Shown piece after piece: positions 8,694 through 16,265 of a stretch of DNA of 39,950 bases. The stretch is taken from assembly GCA_028293725.1 (NCBI GenBank), contig JAQGOE010000100.1:1-39950 (forward strand), in the 5' to 3' direction. Source of the stretch: Gammaproteobacteria bacterium. Its GTDB lineage: Bacteria; Pseudomonadota; Gammaproteobacteria; Steroidobacterales; Steroidobacteraceae. The number at the start of each line of letters is the position of its first letter. Position 1 is the stretch's first letter. The notes under the pieces are model-generated. The model was not told the DNA's origin, searched no databases, and saw only the letters and a program-made list of their open reading frames with translations. The position numbers and the translations under genes were made by a program.

Positions 8694-9718
8694 GTCCCGC
8701 GCTCCGCTGCGATCCAGTCCATGTAGCCGTGAAAGGCGTTTCGCACCGGCCTGGGTGTCCAACCGGTCTCGCCCGTAATTCGCGAGATGTCATAGGCACC
8801 CCACATTCCATCCGAGCGCGTCGGGTCCTGCAGGATATCGGCTTCCGCCGGCTCGGCGATTTCCGCATGGAAGCCGGGGTATTTCTCCGCGGCCCAAGTC
8901 ACGAGGTTACCCAAAGTCGCTGTGTATCCCATCGCGATGTTGTAGGCGCTATAGCGCAAGCGCGAAGCATGGAGCAGCGAGACGATGGCACGAGCCACAT
9001 CCTCCACGTGGATGTAGTCCCCGACGGCGTCGACGGTGTTGACTCGCACCCGTTTCACGCCTTCAACGGCCATGTGTGCTATTCGATTAGGCACATGCCT
9101 GTAGTTTCGGCTCGCCGTCGCTCTATCCATCGTGCCGTACACGGATGACAGTCGCACGGATGTGGTGGACAGGCCGAACAGGTCGCCATACCGCTCGGTG
9201 ATCAGCTCTGAAGCCAACTTCGAGATGCCGTAGAGCTTGCGCGGCATGACGTAGCCGTCCTCCGGCAATGGCTCACCCGGACGGTCGGGACCATGCTCCT
9301 TGTAGACGGAGCCCGAGCTCACGTAAACGAATCTCTGCAGGTTCGGCAGGGTGCGCGCCCAATCGAGCACCGCCACGGTGCCCATCACATTGATGTCGAT
9401 GACTCGGCCGGGATTTTCCGCCTCGGGCTCACGCATCGCCTCGGCGGCCGTGCCCCGAGATAGGGGCGTAACAGTGGCGCCGTGGACGATGTGGGTAATG
9501 TCATGTCCCGCGACGGCTTCTCGCCACTTTTGAGGTTCCGTTACGTCTGCGACGATAACAGAAACACGCTTCGCCACCGGTGCGAAGTAACGCGTGGCGG
9601 CCGCGTCGAGCGGTGATGCATCCAATATAACAAGGTGGGAGTCTGGATCAACCTCCAGCCAGTTGCGCGCCAGCACGCTCATGACAAAGCCCGTGGCACC
9701 CGTAATCAGGAGTGTCAC
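8690..9718 (-). CDS. NAD-dependent epimerase/dehydratase family protein (extended SDR)
   Basis: A 342-residue extended SDR. The N terminus TGATGFVMS carries a Rossmann motif in which the third glycine of GxxGxxG is replaced by Met13. The catalytic Ser (VYVSSGSVYK, residues 131-140) and Tyr163/Lys167 (YGISK) are present, as is VRLSSVYG. Family members act on nucleotide sugars or on sugar acids such as erythronate; which applies here cannot be told. The start is GTG at 9718, overlapping the stop of the upstream M20 gene (GTGA), and its own stop overlaps the PuuE-type start, so the three are coupled. Placement between two amidohydrolases suggests it processes an intermediate of the same route. 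Confidence 0.87.
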   Translation of the reverse strand: MTLLITGATGFVMSVLARNWLEVDPDSHLVILDASPLDAAATRYFAPVAKRVSVIVADVTEPQKWREAVAGHDITHIVHGATVTPLSRGTAAEAMREPEAENPGRVIDINVMGTVAVLDWARTLPNLQRFVYVSSGSVYKEHGPDRPGEPLPEDGYVMPRKLYGISKLASELITERYGDLFGLSTTSVRLSSVYGTMDRATASRNYRHVPNRIAHMAVEGVKRVRVNTVDAVGDYIHVEDVARAIVSLLHASRLRYSAYNIAMGYTATLGNLVTWAAEKYPGFHAEIAEPAEADILQDPTRSDGMWGAYDISRITGETGWTPRPVRNAFHGYMDWIAAERGT

Positions 9719-10944
9719 AGTGGGAAGTCCATCAGCAGCTCGACCAACGCCTGCGTGCCGACCGCGAAGTCGTCCAACTCCATGGCCTCGGCGGGATTAT
9801 GACTGCCGTGATCGTTGCGGATCAGAATCATGGCCGACGGCACCCCGACCTTAACAAAAGTGGCCGAGTCGTGACCCGCGCCGCTCGGCATCTCGATCGG
9901 CTGGTCCAGCAGTGTCAGGAGCTTACTCCGCAACCGTGTGTCCATCACGGCGGGCGGCGAATCGGTCGCCACACCCAGATCGAACGACACGCGGTACTCC
10001 TTGCCTATCCGGGCCGCGGCACTTTGCGCTTCCTCGGCAACCGCATCCATGGTCTCTTCGGAGACGCTGCGCAGATCGAGTACGAAACGGGTCTCTCCGG
10101 GAACCTTGCTAGGAGCATGCATGGTGGGATCGGTAAATAGCTCACCCGAGGTGATCAACAGGTCGGCACCAGCCGCCTCCTCACGCAGCCACACACCTTC
10201 CATATGGTGCAACAGTGCCACAGTCGCGGCGACCGCGTCGTGCCTCAGCCGACGCGGCAGCGCACCAGAGTGCCCGTACTCGCCCACGCACCTGGCGTGC
10301 CGAAATCGCTTGCAGCCTCGAATGCCCGTCACCACTGCGGCCGGCAGGCCCTCCTCGACCAACCTCGGGCCCTGCTCGATGTGAAGCTCCAGGTAGGCTC
10401 GCAGCTGCGCGGGATCCAGCAGACGACGGCGTTGCCGTATGGCCTCGGGATCGAACCCTTGCTCGATCAGCGTATCTTCCAGGCTGCGCCCGTTGTCGGA
10501 CCGGCGCGTCGACAAACAGTCTGGATTGAGCAAACCGAACGCGCCGCCACTGCCAATATACGAGACGTCGAACCAGGAAGACTCCTCCCCACGGATGCCC
10601 ATCACTCCGACATCACAGGGCGGAACGAAGCCGGCTCTGCGCAGCGTCGACAAGGCGCAAAGACCCGCGACGACGCCGGCAGCGCCGTCGAAGTTGCCGC
10701 CCTGGGGGACGCTATCGAGGTGCGAACCCATCAGAATGCGCGGGGCGCTTCGATCCGCTCCCGGAAGAGTCATTGTCAGGTTGCCAATGGCATCGATCGA
10801 GATTTCGAGACCGATCTGTAGCGCAGCGGCGCGCATGATGTCATGCGCGGCCTGCTCGCCGGCACCATAAGTGTCGCGTACGATACCGCGACCGCGTCGG
10901 GTCGCGCGGTCGAGTTGCTCGAACAACGTCGTCGCGAGTTCCAT
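9715..10944 (-). CDS. M20-family Zn-dependent amidohydrolase (N-carbamoyl-amino-acid hydrolase / allantoate amidohydrolase)
   Basis: A 409-residue peptidase-M20-type hydrolase that removes carbamoyl groups from N-carbamoyl amino acids or allantoate. Metal ligands fit the family: His75 (GSHLDSVPQGG), Asp86 (NFDGAAG), Glu120/121 (RGEESSWF), His188 (ELHIEQGPRL), and a C-terminal His in the PSGAGHDSATF / GSHNPAEAM region. The lid-domain motif reads GHSGALPRRLRHDA instead of the usual HAGTTPMxxRxDA. I place the start at ATG 10944, giving the normal length. ATG 10974 would extend it by ten residues and share bases with the divergent SDR start; readings beyond that are antisense to the SDR. First gene of the operon with the epimerase and PuuE-like gene. 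Confidence 0.86.
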   Translation of the reverse strand: MELATTLFEQLDRATRRGRGIVRDTYGAGEQAAHDIMRAAALQIGLEISIDAIGNLTMTLPGADRSAPRILMGSHLDSVPQGGNFDGAAGVVAGLCALSTLRRAGFVPPCDVGVMGIRGEESSWFDVSYIGSGGAFGLLNPDCLSTRRSDNGRSLEDTLIEQGFDPEAIRQRRRLLDPAQLRAYLELHIEQGPRLVEEGLPAAVVTGIRGCKRFRHARCVGEYGHSGALPRRLRHDAVAATVALLHHMEGVWLREEAAGADLLITSGELFTDPTMHAPSKVPGETRFVLDLRSVSEETMDAVAEEAQSAAARIGKEYRVSFDLGVATDSPPAVMDTRLRSKLLTLLDQPIEMPSGAGHDSATFVKVGVPSAMILIRNDHGSHNPAEAMELDDFAVGTQALVELLMDFPL

Positions 10945-10972
10945 ATCGAGTTGTATGGTGTAAGCTTCTCTC

Positions 10973-11749
10973 ATGTCCAATCTACTTGCAGGAAACGTCG
11001 CAGTGGTCACCGGAGCGAGCTCCGGAATCGGCCGCGCGATCGCCCTCACCTTCGCCACCGAAGGTGCCAAAGTCGTGCTCGCCGATGTGACCACCGAGCC
11101 GCTCGAGGGTGGTGAGTCGACTCTCGAGCTGATCACTCGCTCGGGCGGCGCAGCCTTCTTCGAGAAGGTCGATGTCGGCCAATGGTCGGATATCGATCGG
11201 TTGATCGGGAATACCGTGTCGCGTTATGGCCGGCTCGATGTCATGGTGAACAATGCCGCGATTTCGTCCGGAACACCGCTGCTGGAGACGACCGAACAGC
11301 AGTGGGAAGATGTCATGCGTGTGAACATGACAGGAATGTTTTTCGGTTGTAAACGCGCCGTCCAACAGATGATCACCCAGGAGCCGCGCGACGAAGTCAG
11401 GGGGCGCATCATCAATCTCGGCTCGCAGCACGGAATCATCTGCTCGCCGGGAGAGACTCCCTACGGTGTGAGCAAGGCTGGAGCCATCTACATCACCCGG
11501 CAGATCGCCGTCGATTACGCCAAACAGCTCATCGTGTGCAACAGCATTTCTCCGGGAAAGATCGACACCGGCCGGCCGGGTGTCGGACAGGATCCTCGGC
11601 TCGTCGAGAATGCGCGCCGCCGGACGCCGTGGCCGCGACTCGGCCGCCCGCAGGATATTGCCAATGCCGCGGTGTTCCTCGGCAGCAGCCGTGCGACCTT
11701 CATCACCGGAGCGAATCTCATGGTCGACGGCGGTTGGCTCGCGGGTTGA
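10973..11749 (+). CDS. Classical short-chain dehydrogenase/reductase (FabG/glucose-dehydrogenase-like)
   Basis: A 258-residue classical SDR with a complete active site: TGASSGIG (13-20), Asp38 (LADVT, favouring NAD), NNAA (93-96), Asn118, Ser151 (NLGSQHG) and Tyr164/Lys168 (YGVSK), with a normal C terminus ending in LMVDGGWLAG. It oxidises or reduces an alcohol/ketone in the cytosol; the substrate is not identifiable. Its ATG lies only 28 bases from the divergent M20 start (10944), so at least one promoter must sit inside the neighbouring coding sequence. It converges on the SMP-30 gene with a gap of seven bases. Confidence 0.92.
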   Translation: MSNLLAGNVAVVTGASSGIGRAIALTFATEGAKVVLADVTTEPLEGGESTLELITRSGGAAFFEKVDVGQWSDIDRLIGNTVSRYGRLDVMVNNAAISSGTPLLETTEQQWEDVMRVNMTGMFFGCKRAVQQMITQEPRDEVRGRIINLGSQHGIICSPGETPYGVSKAGAIYITRQIAVDYAKQLIVCNSISPGKIDTGRPGVGQDPRLVENARRRTPWPRLGRPQDIANAAVFLGSSRATFITGANLMVDGGWLAG

Positions 11750-11756
11750 GCGCATC

Positions 11757-12662
11757 TCAGTCGTTGGGCACAGCATAGATCTTGCCGCGGTACGGAGCTT
11801 TGTCGAGCTCATCCAATGCAGTGACGTAGAGTGTCTTCTCGTCGGGGCTGAACGCGAAGTTGGGGACGCCGGGCGAAGGCAGGCTGATCGTTTTCAACAG
11901 CTTGCCGGCCGCATCCACGACAAAGATCTTGCCGGCCAGCGGGGCGTGGGGATCGCGGGGGTTCTGGCCGATGTAGATCCGGCCGTGCGAGTCGATCTTC
12001 ACGCCGTCGGGCCAGATGTGACCGACGTGATGAGTGAGATCGTCGACATTGAGAAAGATCCGCCGCTCTGACAGCGCGGGTCCGGGCCCGATCTTGAACT
12101 GCAGCAGCCGGTTCTCTTCGGTCTCGATCACGTACAGAATTCCACCGTCTTTGGAGACGGCCAGGCCGTTGGCATTGTGCAGATCGGCCGCCACGAGCGA
12201 GATTGTGCCATTCGCGGCGATATAGAACACCTTGGCGTCGATGACCGGGCCCGGGGTGCCCGAGGTGGTGAAGTAGATGCCGCCGTGACTGTCAGGCGCG
12301 AAATCATTCGGCCCGACGAATTTGTTGCCGTCTTTATCGTGTTCGTAGGCTGGCAGGAGCTTGCCGTCAGCTGACATCCGGCCGATCGTTCCGTTGTCGT
12401 AGCACGTCGTGATGAAATCACCGCGAACCGTGGGAACGACCGCGGACTGACCACACCCCTTCTGGGCCGCAAACACACTGTTGGTCTTCCCGTCCCACAC
12501 TGTCACGGTGTTCCGGTCATATTCAACGTAGTACAACTTTCCCTGATACCAGGCCGGGCCTTCGGCGTAGTGCGCATCACTGTTGAGGATGACGGGCGCG
12601 GCGGAATGGGCCGACGCGATGAGACCCGATGCAATCAGCCAACCGGTCAGATATCTATTCAT
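11757..12662 (-). CDS. SMP-30/gluconolactonase/LRE-family lactonase, exported
   Basis: A 301-residue six-bladed propeller of the SMP-30/gluconolactonase family. Residues 1-21 (MNRYLTGWLIASGLIASAHSA) form a Sec signal peptide, so the protein should be periplasmic. Metal-site elements are visible: Glu in YAEGPAW, Asn in GPNDFAPD, Asn in NANGLAVSKDG, and WPDGVKIDSHGRIYI. These enzymes hydrolyse sugar lactones or related esters. The start at 12662 shares one base with the stop of the MFS gene (TGATG); longer readings only antisense or overlap the transporter. Operon partner of the transporter upstream; the pair may take up and process one substrate. Confidence 0.9.
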   Translation of the reverse strand: MNRYLTGWLIASGLIASAHSAAPVILNSDAHYAEGPAWYQGKLYYVEYDRNTVTVWDGKTNSVFAAQKGCGQSAVVPTVRGDFITTCYDNGTIGRMSADGKLLPAYEHDKDGNKFVGPNDFAPDSHGGIYFTTSGTPGPVIDAKVFYIAANGTISLVAADLHNANGLAVSKDGGILYVIETEENRLLQFKIGPGPALSERRIFLNVDDLTHHVGHIWPDGVKIDSHGRIYIGQNPRDPHAPLAGKIFVVDAAGKLLKTISLPSPGVPNFAFSPDEKTLYVTALDELDKAPYRGKIYAVPND

Positions 12663-13978
12663 CAGCCCCCGGGCCCCACGTAATTTTCTGCGGTCTTTTG
12701 ATCTTGCACGATCGTGCGACCCGTCATGTAAAGGTGCCAGGCAGCCCAGAAGCCGGTCGGCGCGAGCACGAGCATGCCGAATCGCAGCGATGCCGCGTCC
12801 GTCGCGTGTCCGCCGGCGTACCAGTCGCTCAGGAAGCCGACAACCTGCGGGGCGATAACCAGATTGAAGACATTGCCGCATAGGCCGGACCACGCCGCGA
12901 AGACCGAGCGCATGTGGCAGGCGGCCAGATTCTGGACCTGCGCCATGCACGGGCCGATGTAGAAATAGATCGCGGGAATGAATATCCAGAACATCGCCTT
13001 GGCGAGCGGCAGCGAATGCGTCCAGAACGCTATGAACGAAGGAATCGTTGCCAGCGCGACGCCACCCGTCAACACCCAACAGACGCGGCGGGGATCGACC
13101 ATGAACGGGCGCCCCAGCAGCCACGCCGTTCCCAGGCTCGCGATCACCCCTCCCACGAGGTGAATGTGACCGGTTACCGCGCCCGCCTCGCCAACATTGA
13201 GGTTATAGGTCCGCATCAGGAAGGTCGGCGTCCACCAGATGAGACCCCAGCCCCACAACGCGCAGACGCCGGCGCCCATCATGCTGTGGATAGCTGCCTT
13301 CTGGCGCCACAGGAATCGCAGTGACTCGGGAATCGATGCCCGCTGCTCCTTCTCAATGCCGTCCAGGCGTCCCCGCGCGGGCTCACGGACCGTCAGGAGG
13401 ACTGTGAAGCCGAGGATCAACCCGGGGACACCCAGAGCCAGAAATGCCGAGCGCCAGCCGTAGGCGTGCGCGACCGCGCCTGCCATATCAGAGCCCAACC
13501 ACGCTCCGATCGGGGCTCCCAACGCAAGAATCGTGAAGGCCATGGGCCGGCGATCCGCCGGGAAGAAGTCAGCCAGCAGTGCGCAGGAAGTCGGCGTGCC
13601 TCCCGCCTCGCCCGCTCCCACCCCGATCCGGGCCAGTAGAAACTGCAGGTAGTTGCGGGACAGGCCAAGGGCGGCCGTGAAACCCGACCAGATGATCAGA
13701 CAGGCGGCGAGGATATTGCGCCGGTTGGCGCGGTCGGCCAGCAGCGAGATCGGAATGCCGAGGGTCACATAGAACAGCGCCAGCGTCACACCGGTGAGAA
13801 ACGCCACGCCCGTATCACCAAGGTGCAATTCCAGGCGGATCGGCTCGAGGACCGTGGAAACGACGTACCGGTCGGCGATGTTGACCGCGTAGATCAGGCA
13901 CATGAGGGTCAGCACGTACCACCGCTCGACTACCGAGGGCGCTCGTACTTTCGCCAGTTCAATTGCGGCTATCCCCAT
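12662..13978 (-). CDS. MFS transporter, Spinster-like family
   Basis: A 438-residue major facilitator with about 12 membrane helices. The N-terminal part IYAVNIADRYVVSTVLEPIRLELHLGDTGVAFLTG, then ADRANRRNILAACLIIWSGFTA and ARIGVGAGEAGGTPTSCALLADFFPADRR, is typical of bacterial Spinster-like transporters, often found beside catabolic genes. I chose ATG 13978 (MGIAAIELAK) because it places helix 1 at the usual distance; ATG 14029 (MAVKSIAYGY...) is possible. No convincing ribosome-binding site decides between them. Its stop overlaps the SMP-30 start by one base, indicating co-transcription. Confidence 0.87.
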   Translation of the reverse strand: MGIAAIELAKVRAPSVVERWYVLTLMCLIYAVNIADRYVVSTVLEPIRLELHLGDTGVAFLTGVTLALFYVTLGIPISLLADRANRRNILAACLIIWSGFTAALGLSRNYLQFLLARIGVGAGEAGGTPTSCALLADFFPADRRPMAFTILALGAPIGAWLGSDMAGAVAHAYGWRSAFLALGVPGLILGFTVLLTVREPARGRLDGIEKEQRASIPESLRFLWRQKAAIHSMMGAGVCALWGWGLIWWTPTFLMRTYNLNVGEAGAVTGHIHLVGGVIASLGTAWLLGRPFMVDPRRVCWVLTGGVALATIPSFIAFWTHSLPLAKAMFWIFIPAIYFYIGPCMAQVQNLAACHMRSVFAAWSGLCGNVFNLVIAPQVVGFLSDWYAGGHATDAASLRFGMLVLAPTGFWAAWHLYMTGRTIVQDQKTAENYVGPGG

Positions 13979-14147
13979 AGCCCGAGAGTAAGGTGCAGGG
14001 TATCCGTATGCAATAGATTTGACTGCCATGCAAATGGGGGCGCCTGCGGACACTGGCCCCGACTCGCTGACCGGCCCGGCTCGCACGACTCGAACGGCGG
14101 CGGCGGCCGATCGACTCGAAGGCCTTGCGACCCCGCGCGATCATCGT

Positions 14148-14417
14148 TCAGCGCGAGAACCGCTCCGCAGAGCGCGCTCGTGCCTTGGCGGCTTCTTCCT
14201 CACGACTGCGCGTCGGCGCGTTTGTTTTCAACGAACGCAACAAGCGTCCTGACACCGCCGCTATCTCATCAACCGCTGTTTGAAAGGCCGCCTCGTTTGC
14301 CAACGACGGCTTGTTGAAGCCGCTCACCTTGCGCACGAACTGCAGTGCGGCCGCGCGAACCTCGTCTTCTGTCACGGGCGGCTCGAAGTTGAAGAGAAGC
14401 TTGATATTCCTGCACAT
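14148..14417 (-). CDS. DUF2277 family protein
   Basis: An 89-residue protein that I recognise as DUF2277 from its highly conserved start MCRNIKLLFNFEPPVTEDEVRAAALQFVRKVSGFNKPS and its basic tail SREEEAAKARARSAERF. The family is small, cytosolic and widespread in bacteria, with no established function. It stands alone here, 169 bases after the MFS start and about 100 bases before the divergent SnoaL-like gene. Nothing in the neighbourhood gives it a role. Confidence 0.88.
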   Translation of the reverse strand: MCRNIKLLFNFEPPVTEDEVRAAALQFVRKVSGFNKPSLANEAAFQTAVDEIAAVSGRLLRSLKTNAPTRSREEEAAKARARSAERFSR

Positions 14418-14517
14418 ACATTATGACCTGCGAGGTAATTGAAGCCTTGCGGGCTGCCAGTATTATCTCACCCACGTTGCGCAGCAAGCCCCCTCAATCA
14501 ACACTCGAGAGACTGTT

Positions 14518-14910
14518 ATGACCACCCAAGCCTTCACCAAGACCGCGGCGCCGGACTGGCTGCTGGCCTTCTGGAAAGAGATCGATGACAAGACCTTCGG
14601 CAAAGGGTTCGACTGCTTTACGAAGGACGCCATCTGTAACCTCGGCGTAGCTGACTGGCACGGGCGCGATGCCATCCGGGACAACCTGCGCGCGTTTATC
14701 GACACCGGGTTCACCGCCCATCACGACGTGCTCGAATACTGGGATGGCGGCGCGCTCAAGGTCTTTCGGGGTGTCGTCACGATGACGCCGGACGACAAGC
14801 GCCAATCGGTTGTGCGACCGACCATGACCCACTTCTTCTATATGGACAAGGCCGACCCCACCAAGGTCAGCCACTGGTACGGAGCGGTGGGCCCGGTGGC
14901 TTTTGGTTGA
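14518..14910 (+). CDS. SnoaL-like / NTF2-like fold protein
   Basis: A 130-residue protein with the NTF2-like pattern: an N-terminal helix (WLLAFWKEIDDKTFGKGFDCFTKDAICNLG), the helix GRDAIRDNLRAFIDT, and a curved sheet (DVLEYWDGGALKVFRGVVTMT ... THFFYMDK ... VSHWYGAVGPV). The fold hosts small-molecule isomerases, cyclases and hydratases as well as simple binding proteins, so the reaction is unknown. GAGA lies six bases upstream of the ATG. Its 3' end overlaps the convergent AraC-type gene by 44 bases. Confidence 0.82.
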   Translation: MTTQAFTKTAAPDWLLAFWKEIDDKTFGKGFDCFTKDAICNLGVADWHGRDAIRDNLRAFIDTGFTAHHDVLEYWDGGALKVFRGVVTMTPDDKRQSVVRPTMTHFFYMDKADPTKVSHWYGAVGPVAFG

Positions 14911-15241
14911 ACTCGGCGCGATACGCGCTGGGCGTGAGCCCAGCCCACCGCTGGAACGCCGTCGAAAAGTGGCTGTGACTCGCGAAACCCAGGTCGGTAG
15001 CCAACCTCGATAGATTGTCATAGGTCGGCAAAAGTGCCGCCGCCCGCGCGAGCCGCGAGTTCAGCGCGTAGCGATAAAAACTGACCCTTTCCAAGGTGCG
15101 AAACGCTAAGGCCAGAGTCGAAGGTGAAGTGCCCACGGCACGCGCGGTTTGAGAGAGTCCGGCCCGCGTCTCCGGTGTTTGTGCCAGGTAGTCCTTGGCG
15201 CGACGGATCAACTCCTGTGTGTCGACTTTGCGCATTCGCAT
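14867..15241 (-). CDS. AraC-family DNA-binding domain protein (lone HTH_18 domain)
   Basis: A 124-residue protein made of little more than the two-helix-turn-helix AraC DNA-binding domain: GLSQTARAVGTSPSTLALAFRTLERVSFYRYALNSRLARAAALL, then LSRLATDLGFASHSHFSTAFQRWAGLTPSAYRAEF. The usual 150-200-residue ligand domain is absent. Stand-alone versions exist (for example MarA/SoxS-like regulators), so it need not be broken. It lies 19 bases downstream of marR on the same strand, probably in one operon, and its last 44 bases overlap the end of the SnoaL-like gene. Target genes unknown. Confidence 0.87.
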   Translation of the reverse strand: MRMRKVDTQELIRRAKDYLAQTPETRAGLSQTARAVGTSPSTLALAFRTLERVSFYRYALNSRLARAAALLPTYDNLSRLATDLGFASHSHFSTAFQRWAGLTPSAYRAEFNQKPPGPPLRTSG

Positions 15242-15260
15242 AGTGGCCGGATGGGCCTCT

Positions 15261-15683
15261 TCAGGTGGCCAAGCGTGTCGACAGACCGAACGCCGCCGAC
15301 GTCAGACTCTCCGTACCCTCGACACCGAGAGCCTTCTCCACGGACCGCTGCGCCTCCTGCCAGCGCGGGAACGCTCGTCGAAACCTGGAGCGGCCCAGTG
15401 CCGTAATGATCCACCTCGACTCTCGCTTGTCTTCACCCGCGACCGAGGAAATCAGGCCCTCGCGCTCCATCACCTTCAACGTCCGGGATAGTGTGGTCTG
15501 ATCCATCGCCAGGGCCTCGGCGAGGTCATTTACCCGCGGCCGCGGCATTTCGCCCAACACCATCAAGAGCGTGAACTGGGTATTGGTGAGCTGCGTACCA
15601 CGCATCGCGGCCTCGTATCTCTGCGAGATCACGCGCGTCGCCTGACGCAAGGTAGCGCAATAGCAAGGCAGTCTCGTCGACAT
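15261..15683 (-). CDS. MarR-family transcriptional regulator
   Basis: A 140-residue winged-helix regulator. The core reads LTNTQFTLLMVLGEMPRPRVNDLAEALAMDQTTLSRTLKVMEREGLISSVAGEDKRESRWIITALG, the standard MarR recognition helix and wing. An N-terminal PCYCATLRQATR stretch contains a Cys-x-Cys pair, conceivably redox- or metal-responsive. The start is set at ATG 15683 because the alternative ATG at 15692 overlaps the -10 hexamer of the only strong promoter visible. Transcription from that promoter would begin at or within a base or two of 15683, giving a leaderless mRNA. A dyad inside the promoter suggests autoregulation. The AraC-type gene follows 19 bases downstream. Confidence 0.87.
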   Translation of the reverse strand: MSTRLPCYCATLRQATRVISQRYEAAMRGTQLTNTQFTLLMVLGEMPRPRVNDLAEALAMDQTTLSRTLKVMEREGLISSVAGEDKRESRWIITALGRSRFRRAFPRWQEAQRSVEKALGVEGTESLTSAAFGLSTRLAT

Positions 15684-15690
15684 GCCACCC

Positions 15691-15718
15691 ATTATACATG
15701 TATCTACATATACATCAA
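15691..15718 (-). promoter_or_regulatory. marR promoter with overlapping operator dyad
   Basis: On the minus strand a -35 TTGATG (15718-15713), a 16-base spacer and a perfect -10 TATAAT (15696-15691) lie seven bases before the marR ATG at 15683. The spacer is filled by a dyad: ATGTAT-N6-ATACAT at 15698-15715, nested with a perfect palindrome ATACATGTAT at 15694-15703. A MarR dimer bound here would block RNA polymerase, so autorepression is the natural inference. The strongest promoter-like sequence I see in the window. Confidence 0.7.
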
Positions 15719-15729
15719 TAGCGAGATAA

Positions 15730-15741
15730 ATGCATATGCAT
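15730..15741. repeat. Perfect 12-base palindrome upstream of the small exported protein gene
   Basis: ATGCATATGCAT is a perfect palindrome in the 181-base gap between marR and the small exported protein gene, in an AT-rich patch that contrasts with the surrounding GC-rich DNA. It sits 15 bases from the MarR operator-like dyad and could be a second regulator site for the rightward gene. No clear -35/-10 pair for that gene was found. Confidence 0.4.
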
Positions 15742-15864
15742 AGAATAACGGATTCCTAGGATCCGCAGGATTTTGAAAGCGTCGCCCGGTACGAGCGCGC
15801 TATCGTGGCGTCCATCGAAACAGACCATCGAAACACACCCATCGCAACTAACGGAGAATCCAAC

Positions 15865-16134
15865 ATGAACGCCACCACCCGATTTCTTGCCGCTGCTTTC
15901 ACCGCCCTCGCAGTGAGCGGCGCGGCCTATGCCGAGGATGCCCTGCCTCAAACCCCTGCCAGCGCCAGAACGATCTACGAAGGCGTCGACGCGCAAGGAC
16001 AGATCGTGCGGGTCACGATCTCGAAATCCACCGGAGCGCAGTCGGTCGTCGTCTCCTCCCACGCACAGCAGTACCCGGAGTTGAACTGGACCGCGCGCAT
16101 CGGCTCGGGTACCGCAGCATCGATCGCGCATTGA
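15865..16134 (+). CDS. Small exported protein of unknown function
   Basis: An 89-residue protein with a clear Sec signal peptide MNATTRFLAAAFTALAVSGAAYA, cleavage expected before EDALP, leaving a mature part of about 66 residues: ...ARTIYEGVDAQGQIVRVTISKSTGAQSVVVSSHAQQYPELNWTARIG.... The start at 15865 is supported by GGAG eight bases upstream; an in-frame codon at 15805 would bury the signal peptide. I do not recognise a family. It is divergent from marR, whose operator lies in the shared gap, so MarR control is possible. Confidence 0.72.
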   Translation: MNATTRFLAAAFTALAVSGAAYAEDALPQTPASARTIYEGVDAQGQIVRVTISKSTGAQSVVVSSHAQQYPELNWTARIGSGTAASIAH

Positions 16135-16168
16135 GGACAATCGAACGGCGGCCCGACTGAGATGGCGT

Positions 16169-16190
16169 CCCGGCTTGCGTTGCAGCCGGG
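16169..16190. terminator. GC-rich hairpin after the small exported protein gene
   Basis: CCCGGCT (16169-16175) pairs perfectly with AGCCGGG (16184-16190) across an eight-base loop, 35 bases after the stop codon at 16134. It has the position and stem of a terminator but no following T run, so termination would need Rho or be weak. Confidence 0.35.
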
Positions 16191-16207
16191 CTGCCATTGC
16201 GGCGGGC

Positions 16208-16246
16208 CCACGGAAATCCGCGCTATCATGTGAGCGGAATTTCCGT
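16208..16246. promoter_or_regulatory. Long inverted repeat enclosing a -10-like box upstream of the cupin gene
   Basis: CACGGAAATCCGC (16208-16220) and GCGGAATTTCCGTG (16233-16246) are inverted copies differing only by a one-base bulge, separated by 12 bases. The spacer holds TATCAT (16223-16228), one mismatch from a consensus -10, 37 bases before the cupin ATG. The arrangement looks like a repressor operator around a promoter; an mRNA hairpin is also possible. No good -35 is evident. Confidence 0.5.
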
Positions 16247-16265
16247 GACGTTATCGGTTCGCCAC

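Noticed and set aside
12663..13124. Longer start for the SMP-30 protein
   Set aside because: The extra residues overlap the MFS transporter gene and precede a clear signal peptide at 12662.
13979..14040. Sigma70 promoter for the MFS gene (TTGCAT-N17-TACTCT on the minus strand)
   Set aside because: Each box matches consensus at only three of six positions, no better than background.
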